Shown: in pieces, positions 24,198 through 31,823 of the stretch
How the letters are laid out: each line of letters opens with the position of its first letter
Numbering within the stretch: the stretch's first letter is position 1
Source of the DNA: Roseateles sp. DAIF2
Lineage (GTDB): Bacteria > Pseudomonadota > Gammaproteobacteria > Burkholderiales > Burkholderiaceae_C
Assembly: GCF_015624425.1 (NCBI RefSeq)
Contig: NZ_CP049919.1
Location: 1,736,001 to 1,800,000 of the forward strand
Reading direction: 5' to 3'
Length of the DNA stretch: 64,000 nucleotides
Translations under genes and position numbers: made by a program
Notes under the pieces: generated by a model
The model's database searches: none
The model's input: the letters and a program-made list of their open reading frames with translations, nothing else
Told to the model about the DNA's origin: nothing

Positions 24198-25181
24198 TTA
24201 TGCGGCGCTCGGTGCCTGCAGCCAGAGCAGGGCGAACCAGTCGCGCTCGTCGCTCCACACCGGGCCGGCCGTGAAGCCGGCGCGCGCCGCCAGGGCCTGG
24301 AAGCCCTCGACGCTGAACTTGTGCGAATTCTCGGTGTGCAGGGTCTCGCCGGCCTCGAACTCGTAGCTGCGGTGCTCCAGCTGCAGGGTCTGGCGGCGCG
24401 TACTCTGCAGATGCATCTCGATGCGCTGCAGCGGCGCGTTGTAGAAGGCGCTGTGCACGAAGCCCGCCGGGTCGAACTGCGCGCCCAGCTCGCGGCGCGC
24501 GCGCTCCAGGATGTTCAGGTTGAAGGCCGCGGTGACGCCCTGGGCATCGTTGTAAGCCGCATGCAGCACCGCCGGGTCCTTGACCAGGTCCACCCCGATC
24601 AGCAGCGCGCCGCCGCGCAGCTCATGCGCCGCCATGCGCAGGAAGTCCAGCGCTTCCGCGGGCGCGAAGTTGCCGATGCTGGAGCCGGGGAAGAAGCCGA
24701 TGCGCCGGCCCTGCGCCGGCCGCGCCGGCAGGTCGTGCGGACGGGTGAAGTCGGCCACCACCGGGCGGATCGCCAGCGCCGGCTGCTCGGCCTGCAGCGC
24801 GGCGCAGGCGGCCAGCAGATGCTCGCCCGAGATGTCCACCGGCACGAAGCTGTGCGCGACCTCCAGGCGCTCCAGCAGCAGCCGCACCTTGCGCAGCGAG
24901 CCGGCGCCATATTCGACCAGCTGCGCGCCGGGGCCGGTCAGCGCGGCGATCTCGGGTGCGTGGCGGCGCAGCAGGGCCAGCTCGGTGCGGGTCGGGTAGT
25001 ACTCGGGCAGCTCGCAGATGCGCTCGAACAGCGCCGAGCCGGCCGCGTCGTAGAAATATTTGGGCGAGATCGCACGCGGGCGCTGGCGCAGCGCCTGGTG
25101 CAGGTCCTGCGCGAAGCCGCCGTCGGCGGGGACCAGCTGCAGATGCGGATGGGCTTGGGGGTGCAGGGCGGGCGGGGTCAT
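24198..25181 (-). CDS. egtD: L-histidine N-alpha-methyltransferase EgtD
   Basis: 327 residues. It trimethylates histidine with S-adenosylmethionine to hercynine, the first step of ergothioneine synthesis. The family motif KYFYDAAGSALFERIC is at 41-56 and the SAM loop EYGAGS at 90-95; GFFPGSSIGNF and LLIGVDLVKD follow. The ATG at 25181 overlaps the TGA of egtB, so the two enzymes are translated from one message. An ATG-less upstream extension in the same frame is only the shadow of egtB. Confidence 0.93.
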   Translation of the reverse strand: MTPPALHPQAHPHLQLVPADGGFAQDLHQALRQRPRAISPKYFYDAAGSALFERICELPEYYPTRTELALLRRHAPEIAALTGPGAQLVEYGAGSLRKVRLLLERLEVAHSFVPVDISGEHLLAACAALQAEQPALAIRPVVADFTRPHDLPARPAQGRRIGFFPGSSIGNFAPAEALDFLRMAAHELRGGALLIGVDLVKDPAVLHAAYNDAQGVTAAFNLNILERARRELGAQFDPAGFVHSAFYNAPLQRIEMHLQSTRRQTLQLEHRSYEFEAGETLHTENSHKFSVEGFQALAARAGFTAGPVWSDERDWFALLWLQAPSAA

Positions 25182-26425
25182 GTCTTGCTGCCTTCCTCGA
25201 TGTCGCGCGCCAGGCGCAGGCCACTGAACTGCCAGCGCGCGGCCGGCGGGAAGAAATTGCGGTAGCTCGGCCGTGCATGGCCGGGCGGCGTCGCCAGGCT
25301 GGCGCCGCGCAGCACCAGCTGGCCCACCATGAACTTGCCGTTGTATTCGGCGGCCGGGCCGGCCAGCGGGCGAAAGCCCGGGTAGGGGTGGTAGGCCGAG
25401 CGGGTCCATTGCCAGGCGGCGTCGTAGAGCTGGGCCAGGCCGGCAAGGCCGGTGGCCGCGGCCTCCCATTCGAACTCGCTGGGCAGGCGCGCGCCGGCCC
25501 AATCGGCATAGGCGGCGGCCTCGAAGAAGCTCAGGCCCAGCACCGGCGCGTCCGGGTCCAGCGGCCGCACGCCGGCCAGTCCGAACACCTGCCAGTCGCG
25601 CGCCGGCGCGCGCGGGTCGCCGGGTTCCAGCCAGTAGGCCGGCGCCTGCCAGCCCTGAGCCTGCACCTGGGCCCAGCCGTCGGAGAGCCAGAACTCGGGC
25701 CGTCGGTAGCCGCCGTCGGCAATGAACTCCGCATAGTCGCCGCAGCTGACCAGGCGGTGTGCGATCTCGAACGGGGCCAGCAGCACCTCGTGGCGCGGCC
25801 CCTCGTTGTCGAAGGCGAAACCCTGGCCGTCATGCCCCAGCTCGAGCCGCCCGCCGGCGTGACGCAGCCAACGCAGCGGGCCGCTCGCGCGGGCCGCGCG
25901 CAGCGAGGTGTCGGCATCGTAGGCCGGCAGCAGCGGGTTGCAGGAGAAGGCGTGCAGGATGTCGGTCAACAGCAGCTCCTGGTGCTGCTGCTCATGCTGC
26001 AGCCCCAGCTCCAGCACCGGCAAGGCGCGTGCCCAGGTGTCGGCGTCGCATTGCTCGATCAGCTCCCACATCGCCGCGTCGACATGGGCGCGGTAGGCGC
26101 GCACCGCGTCCAGCGAGGGCCGGCTCAGCAGGCCGCGCTGCGGGCGCGGATGGCGCGGGCCCAGCGCCTCGTAATAGGAGTTGAACAGGTAGAAGAAGCG
26201 CTCGTCGAAGGCGCGATAGCCGGGCCGGTGCGGGCGCAGCAGCAGGGCCTCGAAGAACCAGCTGGTGTGGGCCTGGTGCCATTTGGCCGGGCTGGCGTCG
26301 GGCATCGACTGCAGCGCCTGGTCCTCGGCACTGAGCGGCGCGGCCAGCGCCAAGGTATGGGCGCGCAGCGCCTGGTAGCGGGCCGCCATGGCCGCGCGCT
26401 GCGCCTGCGAATCGGATGCGGACAT
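25178..26425 (-). CDS. egtB: Ergothioneine biosynthesis sulfoxide synthase EgtB
   Basis: 415 residues. An N-terminal DinB-like domain provides the iron site: H53 (in WHQAHTSWFFE) and H144/H148 of HEQQHQE. The C-terminal part is the formylglycine-generating-enzyme fold (GYRRPEFWLSDGWAQV to HARPSYRNFFPP). It joins hercynine to a thiol using O2. The start MSASDS was chosen because the region before it is AT-richer and carries no conserved residues. First gene of egtBD; EgtA, EgtC and EgtE are not nearby, so the later steps must be encoded elsewhere. Confidence 0.92.
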   Translation of the reverse strand: MSASDSQAQRAAMAARYQALRAHTLALAAPLSAEDQALQSMPDASPAKWHQAHTSWFFEALLLRPHRPGYRAFDERFFYLFNSYYEALGPRHPRPQRGLLSRPSLDAVRAYRAHVDAAMWELIEQCDADTWARALPVLELGLQHEQQHQELLLTDILHAFSCNPLLPAYDADTSLRAARASGPLRWLRHAGGRLELGHDGQGFAFDNEGPRHEVLLAPFEIAHRLVSCGDYAEFIADGGYRRPEFWLSDGWAQVQAQGWQAPAYWLEPGDPRAPARDWQVFGLAGVRPLDPDAPVLGLSFFEAAAYADWAGARLPSEFEWEAAATGLAGLAQLYDAAWQWTRSAYHPYPGFRPLAGPAAEYNGKFMVGQLVLRGASLATPPGHARPSYRNFFPPAARWQFSGLRLARDIEEGSKT

Positions 26426-26663
26426 GATGCGGTCGGCTCCCCTGAATGATGGCTCGCTGCAGGGTAGCGCAGGCCCCTGTCCAAACATGGCAGCAGCGGG
26501 GCCCGCGCGTCCGGGCTCCGCCATCGTCATCGCGGCGTCCGGGCTTCGCAGGCATGATAGGCGCCGCCCGCAATTCCTACAGGGCAAACCTCGATAGGCG
26601 GATAGTTCGCCATACATACGATATGGTCTCTATTCGAACATTGGCGATCACGATGGAGACAAG
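26426..26663. promoter_or_regulatory. Divergent promoter region egtB / TRAP transporter
   Basis: 238 bp without a gene. Close to the TRAP start is a dyad CCATA (26610-26614) / TATGG (26622-26626) with a 7-bp spacer inside AT-rich sequence, a candidate operator for the transporter. No regulator gene adjoins it, so the cognate protein is unknown. Confidence 0.4.
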
Positions 26664-27716
26664 ATGATCAGCAGCAGCAAGCGGCCGAAGATCGGATGGC
26701 GCCACCTGGCGATGCTCGCCGGTGGCCTGTGGGGCGCCTCGTTCGCGATCGCGCAAGACGTGACCCTCAAGGTGCACCACTTCTGGCCGCCCGGCGCGAT
26801 GCCGCCGACCAAGATCCTGCAGCCCTGGTGTGACAGGATCGCGGCCGACTCCGGCAACAAGCTGAAATGCCAGATCTTCCCGGCGATGCAGCTGGGCGGC
26901 ACGCCGGCGCAGCTGATCGACCAGGCCAAGGACGGCGTGGTCGACATCGTGTTCACCCTGCCGGGCTATACCGCCGGGCGCTTCCCGATCATGGAGGTGT
27001 TCGAGCTGCCCTTCATGAACAACTCGGCCGAGGCCGGCGCGCGCGCCGCCTGGGATTTCTACGGCAAATACGGGGTCAAGGAATTCCCCGGCATCAAGCC
27101 GCTGCTGTTCAGCATCCATGACGAGGGCTATCTGCACACGCGCGACAAGCAGATCAGGACCATGGCCGACCTGAAGGGCCTGAAGCTGCGCGCGCCGACC
27201 CGCCAGACCAACAAGCTGCTGGCCTCGCTGGGCGCCACGCCGGTGGGCATGCCGCTGCCGGCGGTGGCCGATGCGGTGAGCAAGGGCACGATCGACGGCT
27301 TCGCGCTGCCCTGGGAGGTGATCCCCTCGGTCAAGCTGCACGAGATGGTGAAGTTCCACACCGAGACCGATCTCTCGCGCCCGGCGCTGTACTCGGCGCT
27401 CTTCATCCTGGCGATGAATCAGGCCCGGTACGACGGCCTGCCGGCCGAGCTGAAGGCGGTGATCGACCGCAACAGCGGCGCGGGCCTGTCGCAGCAGGCC
27501 GGCAAGACCTGGGACGAGAGCCAGGCGGTCGGCCGCAAGCCCGCGACGGACCGCGGCAACAGCTTCTACACCCTGCCGGCGGCCGAGGTGGATCTGTGGA
27601 TCAAGGCCAGCCATCCGCTCTATGACGACTGGGTGGCCGACATGGACAAGCGCGGCCTGCCCGGCAAGCAGATGCTGAAGGACGCCCAGGACCTGCTGGT
27701 CAAGTACCGCAAGTGA
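26664..27716 (+). CDS. TRAP transporter solute-binding protein (DctP family)
   Basis: 350 residues with a signal peptide ending near residue 31 (AIAQD). The mature domain begins VTLKVHHFWPPGAMPPTKIL and has the DctP features GLKLRAPTRQTNKLLASLGATPV (a binding-site Arg followed by the long hinge) and PWEVIPSVKLHE. It delivers an organic acid to a sodium-driven permease. Its stop codon overlaps the GTG of the small permease gene. The W-P-P at the mature start is frequent in the subfamily that binds aromatic or keto acids, but the ligand is not determined. Confidence 0.88.
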   Translation: MISSSKRPKIGWRHLAMLAGGLWGASFAIAQDVTLKVHHFWPPGAMPPTKILQPWCDRIAADSGNKLKCQIFPAMQLGGTPAQLIDQAKDGVVDIVFTLPGYTAGRFPIMEVFELPFMNNSAEAGARAAWDFYGKYGVKEFPGIKPLLFSIHDEGYLHTRDKQIRTMADLKGLKLRAPTRQTNKLLASLGATPVGMPLPAVADAVSKGTIDGFALPWEVIPSVKLHEMVKFHTETDLSRPALYSALFILAMNQARYDGLPAELKAVIDRNSGAGLSQQAGKTWDESQAVGRKPATDRGNSFYTLPAAEVDLWIKASHPLYDDWVADMDKRGLPGKQMLKDAQDLLVKYRK

Positions 27717-28192
27717 GCGGCCTGCTGCGCCGGCTGGCGCTGATCAGCGCGCTGGCCGGCTGCGCCTGCGCCTGTCTGGTGGCGCTGCTGACGGTGGCCA
27801 GCATCGCCGGCCGCTCGCTGTGGTCGCGTCCGATCCCGGGCGATGTGGAGCTGAGCCAGTTCGGCATCGCGCTTTGCATCGCGCTGTGCCTGCCCTGGTG
27901 CCAGCTGCAGCGCGCCAACATCATCGTCGACTTCTTCACCCAGAAGATGGCGCCGCGTCCGCGCGGCCTGCTGGACGCGGTCGGCGCGCTGCTGCTGGCG
28001 CTGATGGTGGGTCTCCTGGCCTGGCGCACCATGGTGGGCGCGCTGTCGGTGCGCGAGGCCGGCGAGGCGACGATGATCCTGGACCTGCCGATGTGGATCA
28101 GCTATGCGGCGCTGGGGCCGGGTCTTGCCCTGACCGCGCTGATCGCGCTGGCCCAGGTGCTGCCCCATCTGCGCGGGGAGCCGGCCGCATGA
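27713..28192 (+). CDS. TRAP transporter small permease (DctQ family)
   Basis: 159 residues starting with a GTG that overlaps the TGA of the binding-protein gene. Four hydrophobic segments (about 7-32, 48-66, 88-108, 126-148) and the conserved PGDVELSQFGIALCIALCLPWCQLQRANIIVDFF region identify DctQ. It is the accessory membrane subunit of the TRAP complex. The stop overlaps the ATG of the large permease. Confidence 0.87.
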   Translation: MSGLLRRLALISALAGCACACLVALLTVASIAGRSLWSRPIPGDVELSQFGIALCIALCLPWCQLQRANIIVDFFTQKMAPRPRGLLDAVGALLLALMVGLLAWRTMVGALSVREAGEATMILDLPMWISYAALGPGLALTALIALAQVLPHLRGEPAA

Positions 28193-29511
28193 GCGGCGCG
28201 GGTATCGGCGGCGCCATCTTCGCGGCGATGCTGCTGCTGATGGCGCTGCGCGTGCCGATCGCGGCGGCGATGTTCATCCCCGGCGCGGTCGGCTACTGGC
28301 TGATGACCAGCGACATGGCGCTGCTGAACACGATGAAGGGCAGCGCGGTGGCGCGGCTCTCGGTCTACGACCTGTCGGTGATCCCGCTGTTCCTGCTGAT
28401 GGGCCAGTTCGCGACCCAGGGCGGCCTGAGCCGTGCGCTGTTCAAGGCCGCGGCGGCCTTCGTCGGCCATGTGCGTGGCGGCTTGGGCATGGCGGCGATC
28501 CTGGCCTCGGCGGCCTTCGGCGCGGTCTGCGGCTCGGGCGTCGCCACCTCGGCGACGATCACCCAGGTGGCCTATGGCGAGATGAAGGTCCATGGCTACG
28601 CCGGCCGGCTCTCCACGGCGACCCTGGCCACCGGCGGCACCCTGGGCATCCTGATCCCGCCCTCGGTGCCGCTGGTGGTCTACGCGATCCTGACCGAGCA
28701 GAACATCGCCAAGCTGTTCGCCGCGGCGATGCTGCCGGGCATCCTGGCGGCGCTGGGCTATATCGTCGTGATCTGGATCTACTGCCGGCTGCGCCCCGAA
28801 CTGGCCACGCCCGCGGCGGCGCAGCCCTGGGCCCAGCGCTGGCGCGCGCTGCTGGGCGTCTGGCCAATCGTGCTGATCTTCGTGCTGGTGTTCGGCGGCA
28901 TCTACGGCGGCCTGTTCTCGCCGACCGAGGGCGCGGCGGTCGGTGCCCTGTCCACCTTCGTGCTGGGCCTGGCGCGGCGCGAGCTGGGCTGGGGCGGCAT
29001 CAAGCGCAGCTTCCTGGGCACGGCCGAGACCTCGGCGATGGTGTTCATGATCTTCCTGGGCGCCGACATGATGAACGCGGCGCTGGCGCTGACCCAGATG
29101 CCGGCCCATCTGGCCGAATGGGTGGGGCACCAGCAGGTGCCGCCGCTCTTGATCGTCGCCGGCGTGCTGGCCTTCTACGTGCTGCTGGGCTGCGTGATGG
29201 ACGAGTTGTCGATGCTGCTGCTGACCATTCCGGTGATCTTCCCGACCATCATGAGCCTGGACCTGTGGGGCCTGACGCCGGAGCACAAGGCGATCTGGTT
29301 CGGTATCTTGGTGCTGACCACAGTGGGCATCGGCCTGCTGGCGCCGCCGGTGGGGCTCAATGTCTATGTGGTCAACAGCCTGGCGCGCGAGGTGCCGATG
29401 AGCGAGACCTACAAGGGCGTGTTCCCCTTCCTGGCCTGGGACGCGTTGCGCCTGCTGCTGCTGCTGTTCGTACCTTCGTTAAGTCTGGCCTTCGTGCGGC
29501 TGCTGACATAG
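28189..29511 (+). CDS. TRAP transporter large permease (DctM family)
   Basis: 440 residues, about 11-12 membrane helices, the ion-coupled transport subunit. Typical stretches are ALRVPIAAAMFIPGAVGYWL, GLGMAAILASAAFGAVCGSG, TGGTLGILIPPSVPLVVYA and GLLAPPVGLNVYVVNSLA. The ATG overlaps the DctQ stop (ATGA), completing a dctPQM operon with no enzyme genes attached, so the substrate must be inferred from elsewhere. Confidence 0.9.
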   Translation: MSGAGIGGAIFAAMLLLMALRVPIAAAMFIPGAVGYWLMTSDMALLNTMKGSAVARLSVYDLSVIPLFLLMGQFATQGGLSRALFKAAAAFVGHVRGGLGMAAILASAAFGAVCGSGVATSATITQVAYGEMKVHGYAGRLSTATLATGGTLGILIPPSVPLVVYAILTEQNIAKLFAAAMLPGILAALGYIVVIWIYCRLRPELATPAAAQPWAQRWRALLGVWPIVLIFVLVFGGIYGGLFSPTEGAAVGALSTFVLGLARRELGWGGIKRSFLGTAETSAMVFMIFLGADMMNAALALTQMPAHLAEWVGHQQVPPLLIVAGVLAFYVLLGCVMDELSMLLLTIPVIFPTIMSLDLWGLTPEHKAIWFGILVLTTVGIGLLAPPVGLNVYVVNSLAREVPMSETYKGVFPFLAWDALRLLLLLFVPSLSLAFVRLLT

Positions 29512-29542
29512 CCGTGTCATGGCGCGGCCCTAGGCTGCTGGC

Positions 29543-30337
29543 ATGTCCGCCGCCCATTCCGATCATGAGGACCTGTACGGCTCCACCCTGCTGAGCCTGC
29601 AGCAGGTGCGCGCGCTGGTGCGCACCGTCGAGGGCGCGCTGGCGCTGCGCCACAGCGCGCAGTTCTTCGTCTGGACCCAGGGCAGCCTGCAGCAGCTGCT
29701 GCCGCACCAGCTGCTACTGTGCGGCGCCTACCAGCGCAGCAGCCGCGAGCTGCGCTTCGAGTTGTTCAACAACGCACCGCTGCCGCCCGGCCTGGCCGAG
29801 GCCCTGTGCGGCCCCGGCTCGGCCCTGCTGCGGCGGCTGCAGTCGGACTGGCTGGCGCTGGGGCAGGGCCGGCCGCTGCTGTTGCCGGCCGAGGGCCTGG
29901 GACTGCCGGGCTTTGCGCAGCTGCTGATGCACGGCGTGTCGCGCCCGCAGCGGCCCAGCGAGATCGAGAGCTTCTTCCTGTTGGCCCATGCCGAGCCGGT
30001 CTACGGGCCGCGCCAGGGCGTGCTGCTGGAGCTGCTGACGCCGCATCTGCACAGCGGCTGGCTGCGTGCGCAGGGCGGCGTCGCCCCGGCCCGCGCGCCG
30101 GAGCGGCATGCATCATCGGCGCTGCCGACCGGCCTGACCGAGCGCGAGCACCAGGTGCTGCACGGTCTGCGCGAGGGCCTGAGCAATCAGCAGATCGCCG
30201 CCGATCTGGCGATCAGCGCGCTGACGGTGAAGAACCATGTGCAGCGCATCCTGCGCAAGCTCGGCGCCAGCAACCGCGCCCATGCGGTGGCGCGCGCGCA
30301 GGGCCTGCCGCGGCTGTCCTCGGGCGAAGGGTTCTGA
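29543..30337 (+). CDS. LuxR-type HTH regulator (EpsA-like)
   Basis: 264 residues. The C-terminal 65 residues form a LuxR/NarL helix-turn-helix (LTEREHQVLHGLREGLSNQQ to LTVKNHVQRILRKLGASNR). The N-terminal 190 residues have no receiver or autoinducer motifs; the phrase SLQQLLPHQLLLCGAYQ resembles the sensor part of EpsA-type regulators described with exopolysaccharide/PEP-CTERM loci. No such locus is in the window, so the target is unknown. It stands alone after the TRAP operon. Confidence 0.78.
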   Translation: MSAAHSDHEDLYGSTLLSLQQVRALVRTVEGALALRHSAQFFVWTQGSLQQLLPHQLLLCGAYQRSSRELRFELFNNAPLPPGLAEALCGPGSALLRRLQSDWLALGQGRPLLLPAEGLGLPGFAQLLMHGVSRPQRPSEIESFFLLAHAEPVYGPRQGVLLELLTPHLHSGWLRAQGGVAPARAPERHASSALPTGLTEREHQVLHGLREGLSNQQIAADLAISALTVKNHVQRILRKLGASNRAHAVARAQGLPRLSSGEGF

Positions 30338-30489
30338 TCCCCCGCCGCGCGGCAGCGTAGACTTGCCCCACCGGATACCGGCGCGCCATGACGCCGGTGC
30401 CACCCCAGGGAGGTTTCTCGAATGCCTGTTGCCTTATCGCGTCACGGCTGCAGATCGGCCGCTTGTTCCCACATCGCCCGTTTCACCGC

Positions 30490-31398
30490 ATGAGCGCGCG
30501 CCTGCGCCGCGGCTTTTTTCTGCTGCTGCTCGCCGCGCTGGCGATGGGTCCCGCCCACGCCAGCGAGGACGGCCAGCGCCATCAGATCACCTGGAACCTG
30601 GTCGACTGGCCGCCCTTTTATCTGCTGAAGGACGGCCAGCCGCCGGCCACGCCGGAGGAACTGGGCGAGGGTGCGATCGACGGCTTCCTGCGCCTGGTGC
30701 TGCAGCGCCTGCCGCAGTACCGGCACCGCTTCGTGGTGCTGAACGCGCCGCGCGCCGAGGTCGAGCGCAAGGCGGGCCTGGGCCTGTGCTCCCCCAGCTC
30801 GATGCGCACGCCCGAGCGGCTGAAGGACCGCTACTTCACGCCGGCCCTGCCGACCGTGCAGCTGCAGCTGGTGATGCAGCGCGAGCGGGCCGCGCAGCTG
30901 GTGAACGGCCGCCGTGCGTCGCTGCGCGAGCTGGCGCGGCGCGGCGATCTGGAGGGCGTGATCCTGAACAAGCGCCATTACGGCCCGGAGCTGGAGCCCT
31001 GGCTGCAGCCGGAGCGTGGCGTGCGCGCGATCGTCGCGCCCAAGGCCGCCAACCTGCTGGCGATGCTGGAGGCCGGGCGCATGGACTACACGCTGGAATA
31101 TCCGATGGTGGTCGCGCATCACCAGGCGCAGCAGCGGCCCGGGCGCCAGCCGACCCTGGTGAGCCTGCCGATCGAGGAGGCCGGCGAGCCGCCCATCGGC
31201 TATTTCTCCTGCAACCGCAATGCCTGGGGCAAGGCGGTGATCGCCGACCTGGACCGGGCGCTGCGCGAGGTGGCGGCGCTGCCCGAGGCGGCGCAGATCT
31301 ACCAGCGCTGGCTGGCGCCCGAGCTGGCGGCCAGCGAGCGCCAGCGCTTCGAGCGCTTCTTTGCCGCGCGGGCGCGCGGCGGGGTCAGGATCGAATAG
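30490..31398 (+). CDS. Periplasmic substrate-binding-like protein (TIGR02285-like)
   Basis: 302 residues from ATG 30490; an upstream start at 30388 would place a non-signal leader before the signal peptide (RLRRGFFLLLLAALAMGPAHA), so the shorter form is preferred. The mature part begins ITWNLVDWPPFYLLKDGQ, the beginning of amino-acid-binding (SBP_bac_3) folds, and contains SPSSMRTPERLKDRYFTPA, as in the TIGR02285 group of unknown role. No transporter genes adjoin it, so it may be a sensor or a periplasmic accessory. It overlaps the convergent VanZ gene by 14 bp. Confidence 0.7.
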   Translation: MSARLRRGFFLLLLAALAMGPAHASEDGQRHQITWNLVDWPPFYLLKDGQPPATPEELGEGAIDGFLRLVLQRLPQYRHRFVVLNAPRAEVERKAGLGLCSPSSMRTPERLKDRYFTPALPTVQLQLVMQRERAAQLVNGRRASLRELARRGDLEGVILNKRHYGPELEPWLQPERGVRAIVAPKAANLLAMLEAGRMDYTLEYPMVVAHHQAQQRPGRQPTLVSLPIEEAGEPPIGYFSCNRNAWGKAVIADLDRALREVAALPEAAQIYQRWLAPELAASERQRFERFFAARARGGVRIE

Positions 31399-31780
31399 CG
31401 GGCCGCGAGCGGGCCCAGGCGGCGCACAGGGTCGCCAGCGCCAGCCCCAGTGCGATGCCCAGGGCGTCGGCCAGCACATCTCGCGCATCGGCGCTGCGCG
31501 GCGGCAGCTGGGATTGCGCCAGCTCGATCAGCACGCCATAGCCCACAAGGCCCAGCGGCGACCACAGCCAGCGCGCGCGCGCCGCGGGCCAGGCGAAGAA
31601 GGCGCTGAAGGCCAGCGCGCCGAAGGCCAGCAGATGGTTGAGCTTGTCCCAGCCGCTGTCCAGGGTCTTGGGTGGTGCCGGCGACAGGGCCAGATAGCTG
31701 ATGGCCAGCAGCAGGATCAGCAGCAGGCCGCGCCAGGCGCGGCGATGCTGCAGCAGTGTCTCGAGCAGGTGCTTCTTCAT
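31385..31780 (-). CDS. VanZ-like membrane protein
   Basis: 131 residues with four hydrophobic helices. KLNHLLAFGALAFSAFFAW and GVLIELAQSQLPPRSADARD followed by VLADALGIALGLALA are the VanZ-family pattern. Single-domain VanZ proteins are widespread and their role outside teicoplanin resistance clusters is not established. It is downstream of the TonB receptor on the same strand but separated by a strong hairpin. Confidence 0.8.
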   Translation of the reverse strand: MKKHLLETLLQHRRAWRGLLLILLLAISYLALSPAPPKTLDSGWDKLNHLLAFGALAFSAFFAWPAARARWLWSPLGLVGYGVLIELAQSQLPPRSADARDVLADALGIALGLALATLCAAWARSRPAIRS

Positions 31781-31787
31781 GCGATCT

Positions 31788-31817
31788 CCGGGGGCGCCGA
31801 TGATAAGACGCCCCCGG
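31788..31817 (-). terminator. Hairpin after the second TonB receptor gene
   Basis: CCGGGGGCG (31788-31796) and CGCCCCCGG (31809-31817) form a perfect 9-bp stem with a 12-base loop, seven bases past the TonB receptor stop. There is no strong T tract, so termination may be partial. Confidence 0.55.
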
Positions 31818-31823
31818 GATGCC

